The notes under the pieces were generated by a model that made no database searches, had not been told where the DNA came from, and was given only the letters and a program-made list of their open reading frames with translations. Source: Lachnospiraceae bacterium (GTDB lineage: Bacteria; Bacillota; Clostridia; Lachnospirales; Lachnospiraceae). From it: DNA of 64,000 bases. Within the stretch, counting starts at the first letter, position 1, and each line of letters opens with the position of its first letter. Below, piece after piece: positions 53,356-61,948 of this stretch. Location of the stretch: positions 1 through 64,000 of the forward strand of contig CAAFWV010000040.1 in NCBI GenBank assembly GCA_900766815.1. Reading direction: 5' to 3'. Position numbers and translations under genes: made by a program.

Positions 53356-53396
53356 ACCCAACGGTATGGAATTCCATATTGTTGGGTTGATTCTTG
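53356..53396 (+). terminator. Intrinsic terminator after the hydratase gene
   Basis: 14-bp stem with two G-T pairs, ACCCAACGGTATGG/CCATATTGTTGGGT (53356-53369 with 53374-53387), AATT loop; the following T tract (TGATTCTTG) is weak. Confidence 0.7.
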
Positions 53397-53428
53397 TATA
53401 TAACAAATATGTGGGAGAAATTATTGTC

Positions 53429-54718
53429 TTGAAGAAGCTGCAGCTGATTATTATTACTTTATTATCAATATGTCTTATGGGCTGTAGTCTGGGACTTGAA
53501 GATATTCGCAGGGCGCCGGAGCAGCCGGAGGTGGCGGTAGCGACACCGACGCCAAAGGTTATGGAGGTTACGGATAAGATTTTCGTTGATGATGTGGGAT
53601 ATTACACCTCAGATAAGAAGCTGTTCCTGATCCGTGCCGGAATTGAGAATCTGGACGGATACTCATATACCATAGAAAATACAGCTGATAAGTCTGTTGT
53701 TTACAGCTCTACTCTGTCTGCCCTCAGCAAGGAGGAGACGGATTTCAATACCCTGTATATGGGGGATTTCACTGAGCTTAACAGAGCAGGAACATACAGG
53801 ATTGCTATTGAGGATATAGGCTACTCTAAGGATTTCATCATCGGTGAGACCATATATAGGGACCTGTATTCGCAGGTATATGCTGAGATTAAGGATCACA
53901 CATATAACGATGACATGGAGCTTATTAGAACTCTGTCCGGTGTTATGTTAACTAACGAGATTTATCCTGCCAGCCTTGCAGATGATGGATTTGTAAGTGA
54001 TAAGGTAGAATCACTTATGAATAAATATATCAGTAACGGTGCACTGTCGCAGGATATGGACGTCAATCTGTCGGCAGCACTCTCAGGTATGCTTGCTCAG
54101 TATGCTGCTGATTATAGGGAAAAAGCGCCCGAACTGACCGAATCGGCCCTCTATACTGCTGACAAAATATTTGATTCAGTAATGGTATCGGAGGAAAAAC
54201 CCTATGATGACTGTCTGTATTATGCCGCCTGTGAGCTTCACAGGGCACAGGGCTATTATCCTTCAGTAAAGGTTATTGAGGATATTTCTGTTGCATATGA
54301 TAATGGGGTGGAGACTACATCTGAGTATGATTATTTCCTCATAGCCAAGGTGGCGTATCTGTCAAGTACCAACAGACCTGATTACGACCGATGTGAGAAA
54401 ATGCTTGACGCTCTTAGGGAGAATGTAAAAAATATTTCTGATTCCTGCACAAGAGAGACCTTCTATGTACAGCCTGATGCTGATACAATAGGAGAAGAAG
54501 GAATGCTTGATAATATGATGCAGTTAGGATTAGTCGGCTATATACTCAGAGGCAGGGAATATAGCAGCGTACAGCGCAATTATCTGCATTATATTACCGG
54601 AATAAATGCCGAAAATAAGAATTTTTTAAAGGCTCATCAGGAGAATACTAAGGATAATGCTTCAGGCAATACTGTCTTGTTGTCCAAGCTTATGTTTTCT
54701 CTTGGTTCAAGCTGTTAG
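53429..54718 (+). CDS. GH9-like lipoprotein without catalytic residues
   Basis: Lipoprotein of 429 residues: signal MKKLQLIIITLLSICLMGC (Cys 19), a Pro/Thr/Val linker (VAVATPTPK), a CelD_N-type Ig module (about 55-135, with FVDDVGYYTSDKKLFLI and AGTYRIAIEDIGYSKDFIIG), then a helical region starting ETIYRDLYSQVYAEIKDHTY, which matches the junction into glycoside hydrolase family 9, and an LHYITGINAENKNFL segment at the end that matches the GH9 C-terminal motif. The DAGDYGD-type nucleophile motif is absent and the final NEVAI motif is replaced by NTVLL, so it is probably a non-hydrolytic carbohydrate binder or a decayed enzyme. The start is TTG 53429 with GGGAGAAA upstream; an ATG at 53366 lies inside the previous terminator. 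Confidence 0.65.
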   Translation: MKKLQLIIITLLSICLMGCSLGLEDIRRAPEQPEVAVATPTPKVMEVTDKIFVDDVGYYTSDKKLFLIRAGIENLDGYSYTIENTADKSVVYSSTLSALSKEETDFNTLYMGDFTELNRAGTYRIAIEDIGYSKDFIIGETIYRDLYSQVYAEIKDHTYNDDMELIRTLSGVMLTNEIYPASLADDGFVSDKVESLMNKYISNGALSQDMDVNLSAALSGMLAQYAADYREKAPELTESALYTADKIFDSVMVSEEKPYDDCLYYAACELHRAQGYYPSVKVIEDISVAYDNGVETTSEYDYFLIAKVAYLSSTNRPDYDRCEKMLDALRENVKNISDSCTRETFYVQPDADTIGEEGMLDNMMQLGLVGYILRGREYSSVQRNYLHYITGINAENKNFLKAHQENTKDNASGNTVLLSKLMFSLGSSC

Positions 54719-54726
54719 GAGGATAA

Positions 54727-55464
54727 ATGATTAGACTGTTAATTGCCCTTATTGCCGTGATATTGTTCCTGATTCTGACTCTTCCATATCTGTTTATCTT
54801 ATGGTTAATCGGACTTAAGAATGAAGAAAAGAAGTACAGACTCAGCCAGAAGACCATACAGTGGGCATTCAGAATGCTTCTGTTTATCTGTGGAACTGAC
54901 CTTACCTTATATGGAAAAGAGAACCTTCCGACTGACAGAGCGGCACTCTATGTGGGCAATCACAGAAGTATATTTGATATATTAATAATCTATGTCACGG
55001 TACTGTGTCCAGCCGGACTTATATCCAAAAAGGAGATTAAGAAGGTTCCTATCTTCAGAACCTGGATGTACAGTATTGGCTGTATTTTCCTTGACAGAAC
55101 CAATATCAAGGAAGGTCTTAAGATGGTATTAGAGGCTGTAGAGAGGGTTAAGAGGGGCTTAAGTATCATTATTTTCCCTGAAGGCACCAGATGTAAGGTA
55201 GAGGGAGAATTCCTTCCCTTCAAGGGCGGCAGCTTTAAGATAGCGGAGAAGAGCAAATGCGATATTATTCCCTTTGCCATAATCAATTCTGCAGCAATAT
55301 TTGAGAATACCAAGCCAAGAGTCAAGAAGGCCAAGGTTGGAATAGTAATAGGAGAGCCTATTAAGACCGACGGTCTCACTAGGGAAGAGATGAAGAAGCT
55401 TCCGGATCAGACCAGAGATACCATTATATCCCTATATAACAGCAGGAAGGAAGAGATTATATGA
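54727..55464 (+). CDS. plsC: 1-acyl-sn-glycerol-3-phosphate acyltransferase
   Basis: Makes phosphatidic acid from lysophosphatidic acid; membrane-bound, 245 residues. One N-terminal membrane helix (about 1-28), catalytic NHRSIFD (His and Asp, HX4D) near residue 78, acyl-acceptor motif FPEGTR near 155, and GEPI near 216. AGGAGG overlaps the stop codon of the previous gene, 8 bases before the ATG. ATGA overlap with pyrC. Confidence 0.92.
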   Translation: MIRLLIALIAVILFLILTLPYLFILWLIGLKNEEKKYRLSQKTIQWAFRMLLFICGTDLTLYGKENLPTDRAALYVGNHRSIFDILIIYVTVLCPAGLISKKEIKKVPIFRTWMYSIGCIFLDRTNIKEGLKMVLEAVERVKRGLSIIIFPEGTRCKVEGEFLPFKGGSFKIAEKSKCDIIPFAIINSAAIFENTKPRVKKAKVGIVIGEPIKTDGLTREEMKKLPDQTRDTIISLYNSRKEEII

Positions 55465-56747
55465 TATTACTTAAGGGTGGTTTGGTAGTAGACCCTGAAT
55501 CAGAGATAACACGTATTGCCGATGTTCTTATTGAAGACGGAGTAATACGTTATATCGGTAATATAGACATAGATGCAACAGACAATAGCGAAGAAGTACG
55601 TATTGTCGATTGCGAAGGTTTGATAGTAGGACCAGGACTTGTGGATGTGCATGTGCACTTCCGCGATCCTGGCTTTACTTATAAAGAGGATATTTATACA
55701 GGAGCCTCAGCTGCTGCAAGAGGAGGAATAACCTCGGTTGTACTTATGGCCAATACCAAGCCTACGGTAGATAACGTAGATACGCTTAATTATGTGATTA
55801 ATAAGGGCAGAGAGACAGATATTAATATCTATACCTGTGCAAGCATTACACGTGGATTACAGGGCAAAGAAATAGTGGATATGGATGCTCTTCTTAAGGC
55901 AGGTGCTGTCGGATTCACAGATGACGGAATTCCGATACTTGACGAGGCTGTGGCAAGATCTGCTATGGAAGAGGCATGCAAAAGAGGCGCTGTATTGAGT
56001 TTTCATGAAGAAAACCCTGCCTATATCAGCAATAATGGTGTCAATCGTGGAATAGGGAGCGAGTATTTCGGCATAGGCGGAAGCGACAGACAGGCAGAAA
56101 TATCCATGGTAGAGCGTGATATTGCTCTTGCACTTGAAACAGGTGCCAAGATTAACCTCCAGCATATCAGTACCAAGGAAGCAGTAGAGCTTATCAGAGA
56201 AGCAAAACAGTCTGAAAAGGGCAAAAATATTCATGCAGAGGCTACTCCACACCATATGAGCATGACAGAAGAGGATTTAATTCTGCATAATACACTTGCA
56301 AAAATGAATCCACCACTCAGAACTGAAGAGGACAGACGTGCAATTATTGAAGGAATTAAGGATGGAACGCTGGATATTATCGCAACTGACCATGCGCCTC
56401 ATTCCAAAGAGGAAAAAGAGAAGAAAATAACAGATGCTCCCAGCGGAATTATAGGATTGGAAACAGCGCTAACCACCTGTTATAATACGTTGGTCAAGGA
56501 AGAAAACTTCGATATTCTGCAAGTTTTTTGCAAGTTTTCACGAAATCCGGCTAAAATATACGAAATTAATGCAGGAGCACTTGCAATTGACAGAACCGCC
56601 GATTTAGTGATTTTTGACCCGAAAAAGGAGTGGATTTACAATAAATCACAGTCGAAATCTTTCAATTCGCCCTTGAAAGATCAAAAAATAACCGGTGATG
56701 TCGTGATGACAATCTGTCGTGGAAAAATTGTATACGAAAATTTGTAA
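55461..56747 (+). CDS. pyrC: Dihydroorotase
   Basis: Third step of pyrimidine synthesis, ring closure of carbamoyl-aspartate; zinc enzyme of 428 residues (class I, PyrC of Gram-positive type). Metal ligands in DVHVHFRDPGFTYKED, ALSFHEEN-type segment, LQHISTKEAVEL and the C-terminal Asp in IATDHAPHSKEEK. Overlaps plsC by 4 bases (ATGA). Codon use and base composition are more AT-rich than in neighbours. pyrB, pyrE and pyrF are not nearby; pyrK and pyrD follow after 118 bases. Confidence 0.95.
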   Translation: MILLKGGLVVDPESEITRIADVLIEDGVIRYIGNIDIDATDNSEEVRIVDCEGLIVGPGLVDVHVHFRDPGFTYKEDIYTGASAAARGGITSVVLMANTKPTVDNVDTLNYVINKGRETDINIYTCASITRGLQGKEIVDMDALLKAGAVGFTDDGIPILDEAVARSAMEEACKRGAVLSFHEENPAYISNNGVNRGIGSEYFGIGGSDRQAEISMVERDIALALETGAKINLQHISTKEAVELIREAKQSEKGKNIHAEATPHHMSMTEEDLILHNTLAKMNPPLRTEEDRRAIIEGIKDGTLDIIATDHAPHSKEEKEKKITDAPSGIIGLETALTTCYNTLVKEENFDILQVFCKFSRNPAKIYEINAGALAIDRTADLVIFDPKKEWIYNKSQSKSFNSPLKDQKITGDVVMTICRGKIVYENL

Positions 56748-56795
56748 ATAAAATAACAAACATTATTTATTCAAACAAGAATTTTGAAAGAAGCC

Positions 56796-56824
56796 TTGTT
56801 GATATTATTTGAAAAATATATAAA
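56796..56824 (+). promoter_or_regulatory. Promoter of pyrK-pyrD
   Basis: TTGTTG (56796-56801), 17-bp spacer, TATAAA (56819-56824) in the AT-rich 118-base gap after pyrC. Start of transcription near 56831. No PyrR-type or other attenuator hairpin is seen between it and pyrK. Confidence 0.65.
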
Positions 56825-56865
56825 TCAAATCTGATAACAAAATTCGGAAAGGAAGAAGTGAATCT

Positions 56866-57666
56866 ATGAAAAGAAAGGTTGCCGGATTCGTAATCAGCAA
56901 CACAGAAATATCGAATGATATTTTTAGTATGTGGATTACAACGGATTTAGCTGCAGATGCTAATCCGGGACAGTTCGTCGGAGTATTTCCGAACAGGGAA
57001 TCAACATTATTACCGAGACCCATAAGTATCTGTGAGGTAAATGAAGAAAAAACAGCCATTCGACTGGTATACAGAGTGGTCGGAAAGGGTACTTCTGAGC
57101 TCTCACATATGAAGGAGGGAAGGAGAATCTTCCTATTAGGAGTGCTTGGAAACGGATATGATCTTGAAAAAGGCAGAAATAAGTCGATTCTTCTTATGGC
57201 AGGCGGTATAGGAGTGCCTCCAATTCTTGAATTGGCCAAGAGATTAAGCGGTTGCGGAGGAAGCGAAGAGGCAATCACAAAGGATATAACAGCTGTTATA
57301 GGATATAGAAATTCAGACACGTATCTGCTTGAGGAGCTGGAGCAATATGCACGTGTATATGTTGCAACAGAGGATGGAAGTCTTGGTACAAAGGGTAATG
57401 TAATCGATGCAATTAATGAGAATAAATTAAATCCCGATATTATTTATGCCTGTGGTCCCATGCCCATGCTCAGGGCAATCAAAAAGCTCGCTGCAGAAAG
57501 GGAGATTGATGCCTACATTTCACTTGAAGAACGCATGGCCTGCGGCGTTGGAGCTTGTCTTGGATGTGTGTGCAGAACCACTCACAAGGACCATCACAGC
57601 CATGTAAATAACGCGCGTATTTGTACAGATGGACCCGTATTTGAGGCAAAGGAGGTTGATATTTGA
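56866..57666 (+). CDS. pyrK: Dihydroorotate dehydrogenase electron-transfer subunit
   Basis: FAD and [2Fe-2S] subunit that passes electrons from PyrD to NAD+; 266 residues. FAD motif LPRPISICEV, NAD-type GGIGVPPILELAKRL, and the cluster-binding end with four Cys in ERMACGVGACLGCVC and ARICTDGPVF. GGAAAGGAAG lies upstream of the ATG. Overlaps pyrD by 1 base (TGATG). Confidence 0.95.
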   Translation: MKRKVAGFVISNTEISNDIFSMWITTDLAADANPGQFVGVFPNRESTLLPRPISICEVNEEKTAIRLVYRVVGKGTSELSHMKEGRRIFLLGVLGNGYDLEKGRNKSILLMAGGIGVPPILELAKRLSGCGGSEEAITKDITAVIGYRNSDTYLLEELEQYARVYVATEDGSLGTKGNVIDAINENKLNPDIIYACGPMPMLRAIKKLAAEREIDAYISLEERMACGVGACLGCVCRTTHKDHHSHVNNARICTDGPVFEAKEVDI

Positions 57667-58571
57667 TGTCTAATCTTAATATAACAATCGGTGGAGTTGA
57701 ATTCAAGAATCCTGTTATGACTGCCTCAGGTACATTCGGCTCAGGAATGGAATACGGAGAGTTCGTAGACCTGAATAAGCTTGGAGCTGTTGTTACCAAG
57801 GGAGTAGCCAATGTACCGTGGCCCGGTAACCCGACTCCAAGGGTAACAGAGGTGTACGGAGGAATGCTTAACGCTATCGGATTGCAGAACCCGGGTGTAG
57901 ATGTATTCATGGAGAGAGATATTCCCTTTCTCAAGAAATATGACACAAAGATAATTGCCAATGTCTGTGGTAAATCCGTTGAAGATTACATAGAGGTTGT
58001 AGAGAAACTGTCTGATACCGATATAGATATGATGGAAATCAATATTTCATGTCCCAATGTTAAGGAAGGTGCAATTGCCTTTGGACAGAAGGCTGAGTCG
58101 GTTTATAACATAACGGACGTTCTCAAAAAGCATTCAAGGAAGCCTATTATAATGAAGCTGTCTCCGAATGTAACGGATATTACTGAGATGGCTAAGGCAA
58201 GTGAGGCCGCGGGCGCTGATGCAATATCCCTGATTAATACGATAACCGGTATGAAGATTGATATTGAAAGAAGATGCTTCGCTCTGGCCAATAAGACCGG
58301 TGGTATGTCAGGTCCGGCAATCAAGCCCATCGCTGTAAGAATGGTATATCAGTGTGCGAAGGCAGTAAATATCCCCATTATAGGTATGGGTGGAATAGCT
58401 TCAAGCGAGGATGCGATAGAATTCCTTATGGCAGGAGCTACCGCTGTAGCAGCGGGTGCCATGAATTTCGTTAATCCATATCTTACTGAGGAGCTTGTAG
58501 ACGGTATTGACAGATTCCTTGATAATCATAATGTATCATCTGTTAAGGATATAATCGGTTGCGTGGAATAG
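57666..58571 (+). CDS. pyrD: Dihydroorotate dehydrogenase, class 1B
   Basis: Oxidises dihydroorotate to orotate; cytoplasmic flavoprotein of 301 residues. NPVMTASGTFGSGMEYGE, MEINISCPNVKEGA (the active-site Cys), and IIGMGGIASSEDAIEFLMAGATAVA are clear class 1 motifs, and the PyrK partner upstream shows class 1B (NAD+-linked). Start ATG 57666 overlaps the pyrK stop; a TTG three bases before is inside it. Ends the pyrKD pair. Confidence 0.96.
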   Translation: MSNLNITIGGVEFKNPVMTASGTFGSGMEYGEFVDLNKLGAVVTKGVANVPWPGNPTPRVTEVYGGMLNAIGLQNPGVDVFMERDIPFLKKYDTKIIANVCGKSVEDYIEVVEKLSDTDIDMMEINISCPNVKEGAIAFGQKAESVYNITDVLKKHSRKPIIMKLSPNVTDITEMAKASEAAGADAISLINTITGMKIDIERRCFALANKTGGMSGPAIKPIAVRMVYQCAKAVNIPIIGMGGIASSEDAIEFLMAGATAVAAGAMNFVNPYLTEELVDGIDRFLDNHNVSSVKDIIGCVE

Positions 58572-58660
58572 AAGACCCAATGCGACCAAGGCTCCCTTCG
58601 AGCATCGAATTAGCAGGATTTAGCAGAAATTTCAGTATTGTAATTACGGAGTGAAGGAAT

Positions 58661-59554
58661 ATGAGGTACAAGGCTAATGCCAAGATTAATCTCTCTCTGG
58701 ATGTAACAGGTGTCAGAGAGAATGGCTATCATGATGTCAGAATGATAATGCAGTCAATCGAGCTGTGTGATTATCTTGATATTGAGGTAAATAACAGCGG
58801 AAGGATTGAGCTTACCTGCTCAAACCCGGAAATAGAGTGCGATAAGAGCAACCTTATATATAAGGCGGCTGATAAGCTCATAAATAAGGCTGTGGACGAG
58901 GAGATAATTGATAAAAATACAGGTGTTACCATAAACCTGCAGAAGAATATCCCCATTGCAGCAGGTCTTGCCGGAGGCAGTACTGATGCTGCGGCAACCC
59001 TTGTCGGATTAAATGAAGAGCTTGGTCTTGGATATTCAAGCAGTGAGCTTAGGGGCTTAGGCGTTACTTTGGGAGCGGATATCCCCTTCTGTATTGAAGG
59101 AGGCACTTATCTGTCGGAGGGTATTGGTGAAGTCTTAAGTAAGCTAAAGGATGCACCGGATTGCTTTATTGTCCTTGTTAAGCCTGATATCAATGTGTCA
59201 ACCAAGTTTGTCTACGATAATCTGATTCTTAATGAAGAAACCGTACACCCTGATGTTGATGCGATGCTTGATGCAATTGAGACCGGTAGTATAAAACGTG
59301 TGGCAGATTGTCTGGACAATCTGCTGGCCACTGTAACGGAGAAGGAATACCCAATTATTGTAGATATTAAGAATATTCTTAAGGAGAATGGCGCTCTTAA
59401 TGCAATAATGAGTGGAAGCGGGCCTACGGTATTCGGACTGTTTGATGATGAAGAGAAGGCTAAGGAAGCATTAAGTATTCTGGAATCTAAGGTAGAATTT
59501 AAGCAGGGATTTGTTACAACCTTTGCCAAATATGGCATTAAAGGTATAGAATAG
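58661..59554 (+). CDS. ispE: 4-diphosphocytidyl-2-C-methyl-D-erythritol kinase
   Basis: GHMP kinase of the MEP isoprenoid pathway, 297 residues. Substrate motif RYKANAKINLSLDVTGVRENGYHDV, ATP motif PIAAGLAGGSTDAAATL (about residue 97), and the C-terminal MSGSGPTVFGLFDD. GAAGGAA before the ATG. The 89 bases after pyrD hold nothing recognisable. Confidence 0.95.
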   Translation: MRYKANAKINLSLDVTGVRENGYHDVRMIMQSIELCDYLDIEVNNSGRIELTCSNPEIECDKSNLIYKAADKLINKAVDEEIIDKNTGVTINLQKNIPIAAGLAGGSTDAAATLVGLNEELGLGYSSSELRGLGVTLGADIPFCIEGGTYLSEGIGEVLSKLKDAPDCFIVLVKPDINVSTKFVYDNLILNEETVHPDVDAMLDAIETGSIKRVADCLDNLLATVTEKEYPIIVDIKNILKENGALNAIMSGSGPTVFGLFDDEEKAKEALSILESKVEFKQGFVTTFAKYGIKGIE

Positions 59555-59594
59555 ATATAATTAAGTAGTTGATGTGTATTCTAAGGGTGAGCCA

Positions 59595-60275
59595 ATGAAT
59601 GAGTTCGGTTTTGACAATATGGATGCTCTTTTACCGCTTAGAGATGTTGTATTTAAGACTCTGAGACAGGCAATTCTTACAGGGGAGCTCAAACCGGGTG
59701 AAAGACTTATGGAGATCAAGCTTGCCAACAAGCTTGGTGTGTCCAGAACACCGATCAGAGAGGCTATCAGACAGCTGGAGCTTGATGGCCTTGTTATTAT
59801 GGTGCCCAGAAAGGGTGCACAGGTTGCACATATCACTGAAAAGAGCATGTCTGATGTGATGGAAGTAAGACTGGCCTTAGATGAACTAACGGCCTCTCTG
59901 GCATGTACAAGGATATCCGATGAGGATAAGGAGGGACTTGTTAAGGCATGCCATGACTTCGAGGATGCTGTCGGAAGTGCTGATTTAAGAAAAATTGCAT
60001 CGGCCGATGTTGAATTCCATGATATTATCTTGCAGGCTGCCAATAATCTGAGATTATCGCAGATTGTTAATAATCTTGCTGAGCAGATGTACAGATACAG
60101 GTTCGAATACATCAAGGATTCGACCAGATGGCCAAGCCTTATTGCAGAACACAGAATGATAACAGATGCTATTCTAAGGGGTGATTCTGAACTTGCAGTG
60201 AATGCGATTCATGTTCATATCAAGAATCAGGAGAATTCAATACTCCGCACGATTAGGAAAGAGAAGCAGGAGTAG
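59595..60275 (+). CDS. GntR-family transcriptional regulator (FadR type)
   Basis: DNA-binding regulator of 226 residues: N-terminal winged helix (LRDVVFKTLRQAILTGELKPGERLMEIKLANKLGVSRTPIREAIRQLELDGLVI) and an all-helical FCD ligand domain (about 90-215, with DVMEVRLALDELTASLA and the metal-type Asp/His residues DVEFHDIIL ... AEHRMITDAI ... HVHIKNQ). ATG 59595 has AAGGGTGAG upstream; an in-frame GTG at 59574 has none. The ispE-gntR-DUF1934 order is seen in other Lachnospiraceae. Ligand and targets unknown; metal or small carboxylic acid is typical for FCD. Confidence 0.92.
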   Translation: MNEFGFDNMDALLPLRDVVFKTLRQAILTGELKPGERLMEIKLANKLGVSRTPIREAIRQLELDGLVIMVPRKGAQVAHITEKSMSDVMEVRLALDELTASLACTRISDEDKEGLVKACHDFEDAVGSADLRKIASADVEFHDIILQAANNLRLSQIVNNLAEQMYRYRFEYIKDSTRWPSLIAEHRMITDAILRGDSELAVNAIHVHIKNQENSILRTIRKEKQE

Positions 60276-60292
60276 ATATTGGAGGCAGTCCG

Positions 60293-60715
60293 TTGGAAAA
60301 GGAAGTATTGATTACCATTAACGGTACACATACGGACTCAGATAATATTACCGATACTGTATCTCTGGAAGTAGAGGGACAGTATTTCGTAAGAGGAGAG
60401 TTCACATACATTATTTACGAGGAAAGGGTTGAAGGAAGCGACGAGATCATAAAGAGTATGATTAAGCTTCATGATGACTGCGTTGTTGTAACCAAGCGTG
60501 GTGCCGTTGACTCATCAATGGTATACAAACTGGGCGAGGATACCTTTAATCATTATGCTACACCCTTCGGAGTCCTTAAGATGGATATTCATACAGATGA
60601 AATTATGATTATCGAGTCAGGGGACAGGATAGATATTACAATAGAATACTACATGGCCACTAAGGGAAGCAGGATTACAACCTGCAGTATGGAAATAGTG
60701 GTTACACCTCTTTAG
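60293..60715 (+). CDS. DUF1934 protein
   Basis: Small beta-barrel protein of 140 residues, DUF1934 family (YwiB-like). Seen are VEGQYFVRGEFTYIIYEERVEGSDE and YKLGEDTFNHYATPFGVLKMDIHT, then TIEYYMATKGSRITTCSMEI. TTG start with TTGGAGGCAG upstream. It lies 17 bases behind the GntR gene. The family's role is unknown; it is often next to aminoacyl-tRNA synthetase genes, as here (asnS follows after two genes). Confidence 0.85.
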   Translation: MEKEVLITINGTHTDSDNITDTVSLEVEGQYFVRGEFTYIIYEERVEGSDEIIKSMIKLHDDCVVVTKRGAVDSSMVYKLGEDTFNHYATPFGVLKMDIHTDEIMIIESGDRIDITIEYYMATKGSRITTCSMEIVVTPL

Positions 60716-60718
60716 CCT

Positions 60719-60766
60719 TAAGTTGCAATAGAATCTGCCGATAGATATATTGCAACTTATTATTTT
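60719..60766 (+). terminator. Candidate terminator after DUF1934
   Basis: Perfect 12-bp stem TAAGTTGCAATA/TATTGCAACTTA (60719-60730 with 60748-60759), 17-base loop, then TTATTTTA. It ends just before the ribosome binding site of the next gene, so it may also attenuate it. Confidence 0.6.
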
Positions 60767-60780
60767 AAGGAGGTATTTAT

Positions 60781-61842
60781 TTGAAAATCAATTCCTATTC
60801 AATAGGAATGGAGTCCGAGAGAACCTACAGTTCTTATGAGACAAGGAAGTTAAACATCAGTGCAGTCAGGATTAACAGTAATGCGCTAAAGAGTGCGACA
60901 GATGAAGGTGATACGTTCAAGAATCTGTCATGGAATCTTAAGGAGGAGGATGAAGCGGCTGCAATCAGGCAGAGGCGGACGTCTCCTATTACCCATGTGG
61001 ATGACAGAGAGGTTACCAGAGTAAGGAACAGCTTCATCCAGCATCTGTGGCAGATGTTCTTCGGCAGGGAGAAGGCAGACGAGCTCAAGGAGTACATGGA
61101 CGAGGATGCAGGCTATGACAATATGAGCAGCCTTAACGCCGATGTATACAATCTGAAGCCGAGACCGGTTAACATGCTGGTGCTCAGCGGAAGCTTTGAG
61201 ACCTACTATGAAGAGAACCAGTCCATGAGCTTTCATACGGGAGGCTATGTACAGTGTGAGGATGGCAGAACCATTGATTTCGGTCTGGATGTAGAGATGA
61301 CAGCATCCTTTACACAGTATTACAAGGAGGAAGGCATCAGTGCTCAGGCTATGTGTGACCCGCTGGTACTTAACTTCGAAGGTAACGTGGCAGGGCTTTC
61401 AGACATGAAGTTTAAGTTCGACCTTGATGCAGACGGAACTGAAGATGAAATATCCACCCTGGCAGGCGGCAACGGCTTCTTAGCCCTTGACCTTAACAAT
61501 GACGGCAGAATCAATGACGGCAGCGAGCTCTTCGGAACTAAGTCCGGTAACGGCTTTGCAGACTTAAGTCAGTATGACGAAGACGGTAACGGCTTCATAG
61601 ATGAGAACGACAGCGTTTTTGACAGATTAAAGATATGGATTAAGGATGAAAATGGCGAGGATGTACTTTATAACCTGAAGGAGAAGAATGTTGGAGCCAT
61701 TTACCTTGGCAATGTTAACACGGATTTCGTAATGCGTGGCATGGAGGGCGATGTAAACGGCGCTCTGAGACGAAGCGGTGCTTTCTTGTATGAGGATGGC
61801 AGCGGAGCAGGCGTTATAAGTCATCTGGATATTGCCAATTGA
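60781..61842 (+). CDS. Calcium-loop (EF-hand/RTX-like) protein of unknown role
   Basis: Protein of 353 residues with a TTG start and AAGGAGG upstream. No signal peptide is visible. Residues 1-100 are charged; about 215-290 carry acidic loops of the calcium type: KFDLDADGTEDE, ALDLNNDGRINDGSELFG (a near EF-hand dockerin-like loop), QYDEDGNGFIDENDSVFD. These resemble the region seen in RTX-type and dockerin-like proteins. The remainder has no family I recognise. It is separated from neighbours by terminators on both sides. A calcium-dependent surface or secreted role is a guess because export is not shown. Confidence 0.7.
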   Translation: MKINSYSIGMESERTYSSYETRKLNISAVRINSNALKSATDEGDTFKNLSWNLKEEDEAAAIRQRRTSPITHVDDREVTRVRNSFIQHLWQMFFGREKADELKEYMDEDAGYDNMSSLNADVYNLKPRPVNMLVLSGSFETYYEENQSMSFHTGGYVQCEDGRTIDFGLDVEMTASFTQYYKEEGISAQAMCDPLVLNFEGNVAGLSDMKFKFDLDADGTEDEISTLAGGNGFLALDLNNDGRINDGSELFGTKSGNGFADLSQYDEDGNGFIDENDSVFDRLKIWIKDENGEDVLYNLKEKNVGAIYLGNVNTDFVMRGMEGDVNGALRRSGAFLYEDGSGAGVISHLDIAN

Positions 61843-61854
61843 TTATAGAAAAAT

Positions 61855-61887
61855 GGGGAACGGAGAGCCATCTCTGTCCCCTTTTTT
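61855..61887 (+). terminator. Intrinsic terminator after the calcium-loop gene
   Basis: Stem GGGGA-CGGAGA with TCTCTG-TCCCC (61855-61866 with 61871-61881, one bulge and one G-T pair), GCCA loop, then six T. Confidence 0.9.
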
Positions 61888-61888
61888 A

Positions 61889-61917
61889 TTGCTCAAACGA
61901 CTATATCTTGCTATAAT
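61889..61917 (+). promoter_or_regulatory. Promoter of the single-pass membrane protein gene
   Basis: TTGCTC (61889-61894), 17-bp spacer, perfect TATAAT (61912-61917) with an extended TG. Start of transcription near 61924, 25 bases before the GTG start. It directly follows the previous terminator. Confidence 0.82.
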
Positions 61918-61948
61918 ATGTAGGAATTTATTAAGAGGAGGATACATC

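Noticed and set aside
61832..61948. Extension of the single-pass membrane protein upstream of GTG 61949
   Set aside because: It crosses a terminator and a promoter; AGAGGAGGA fixes the GTG.
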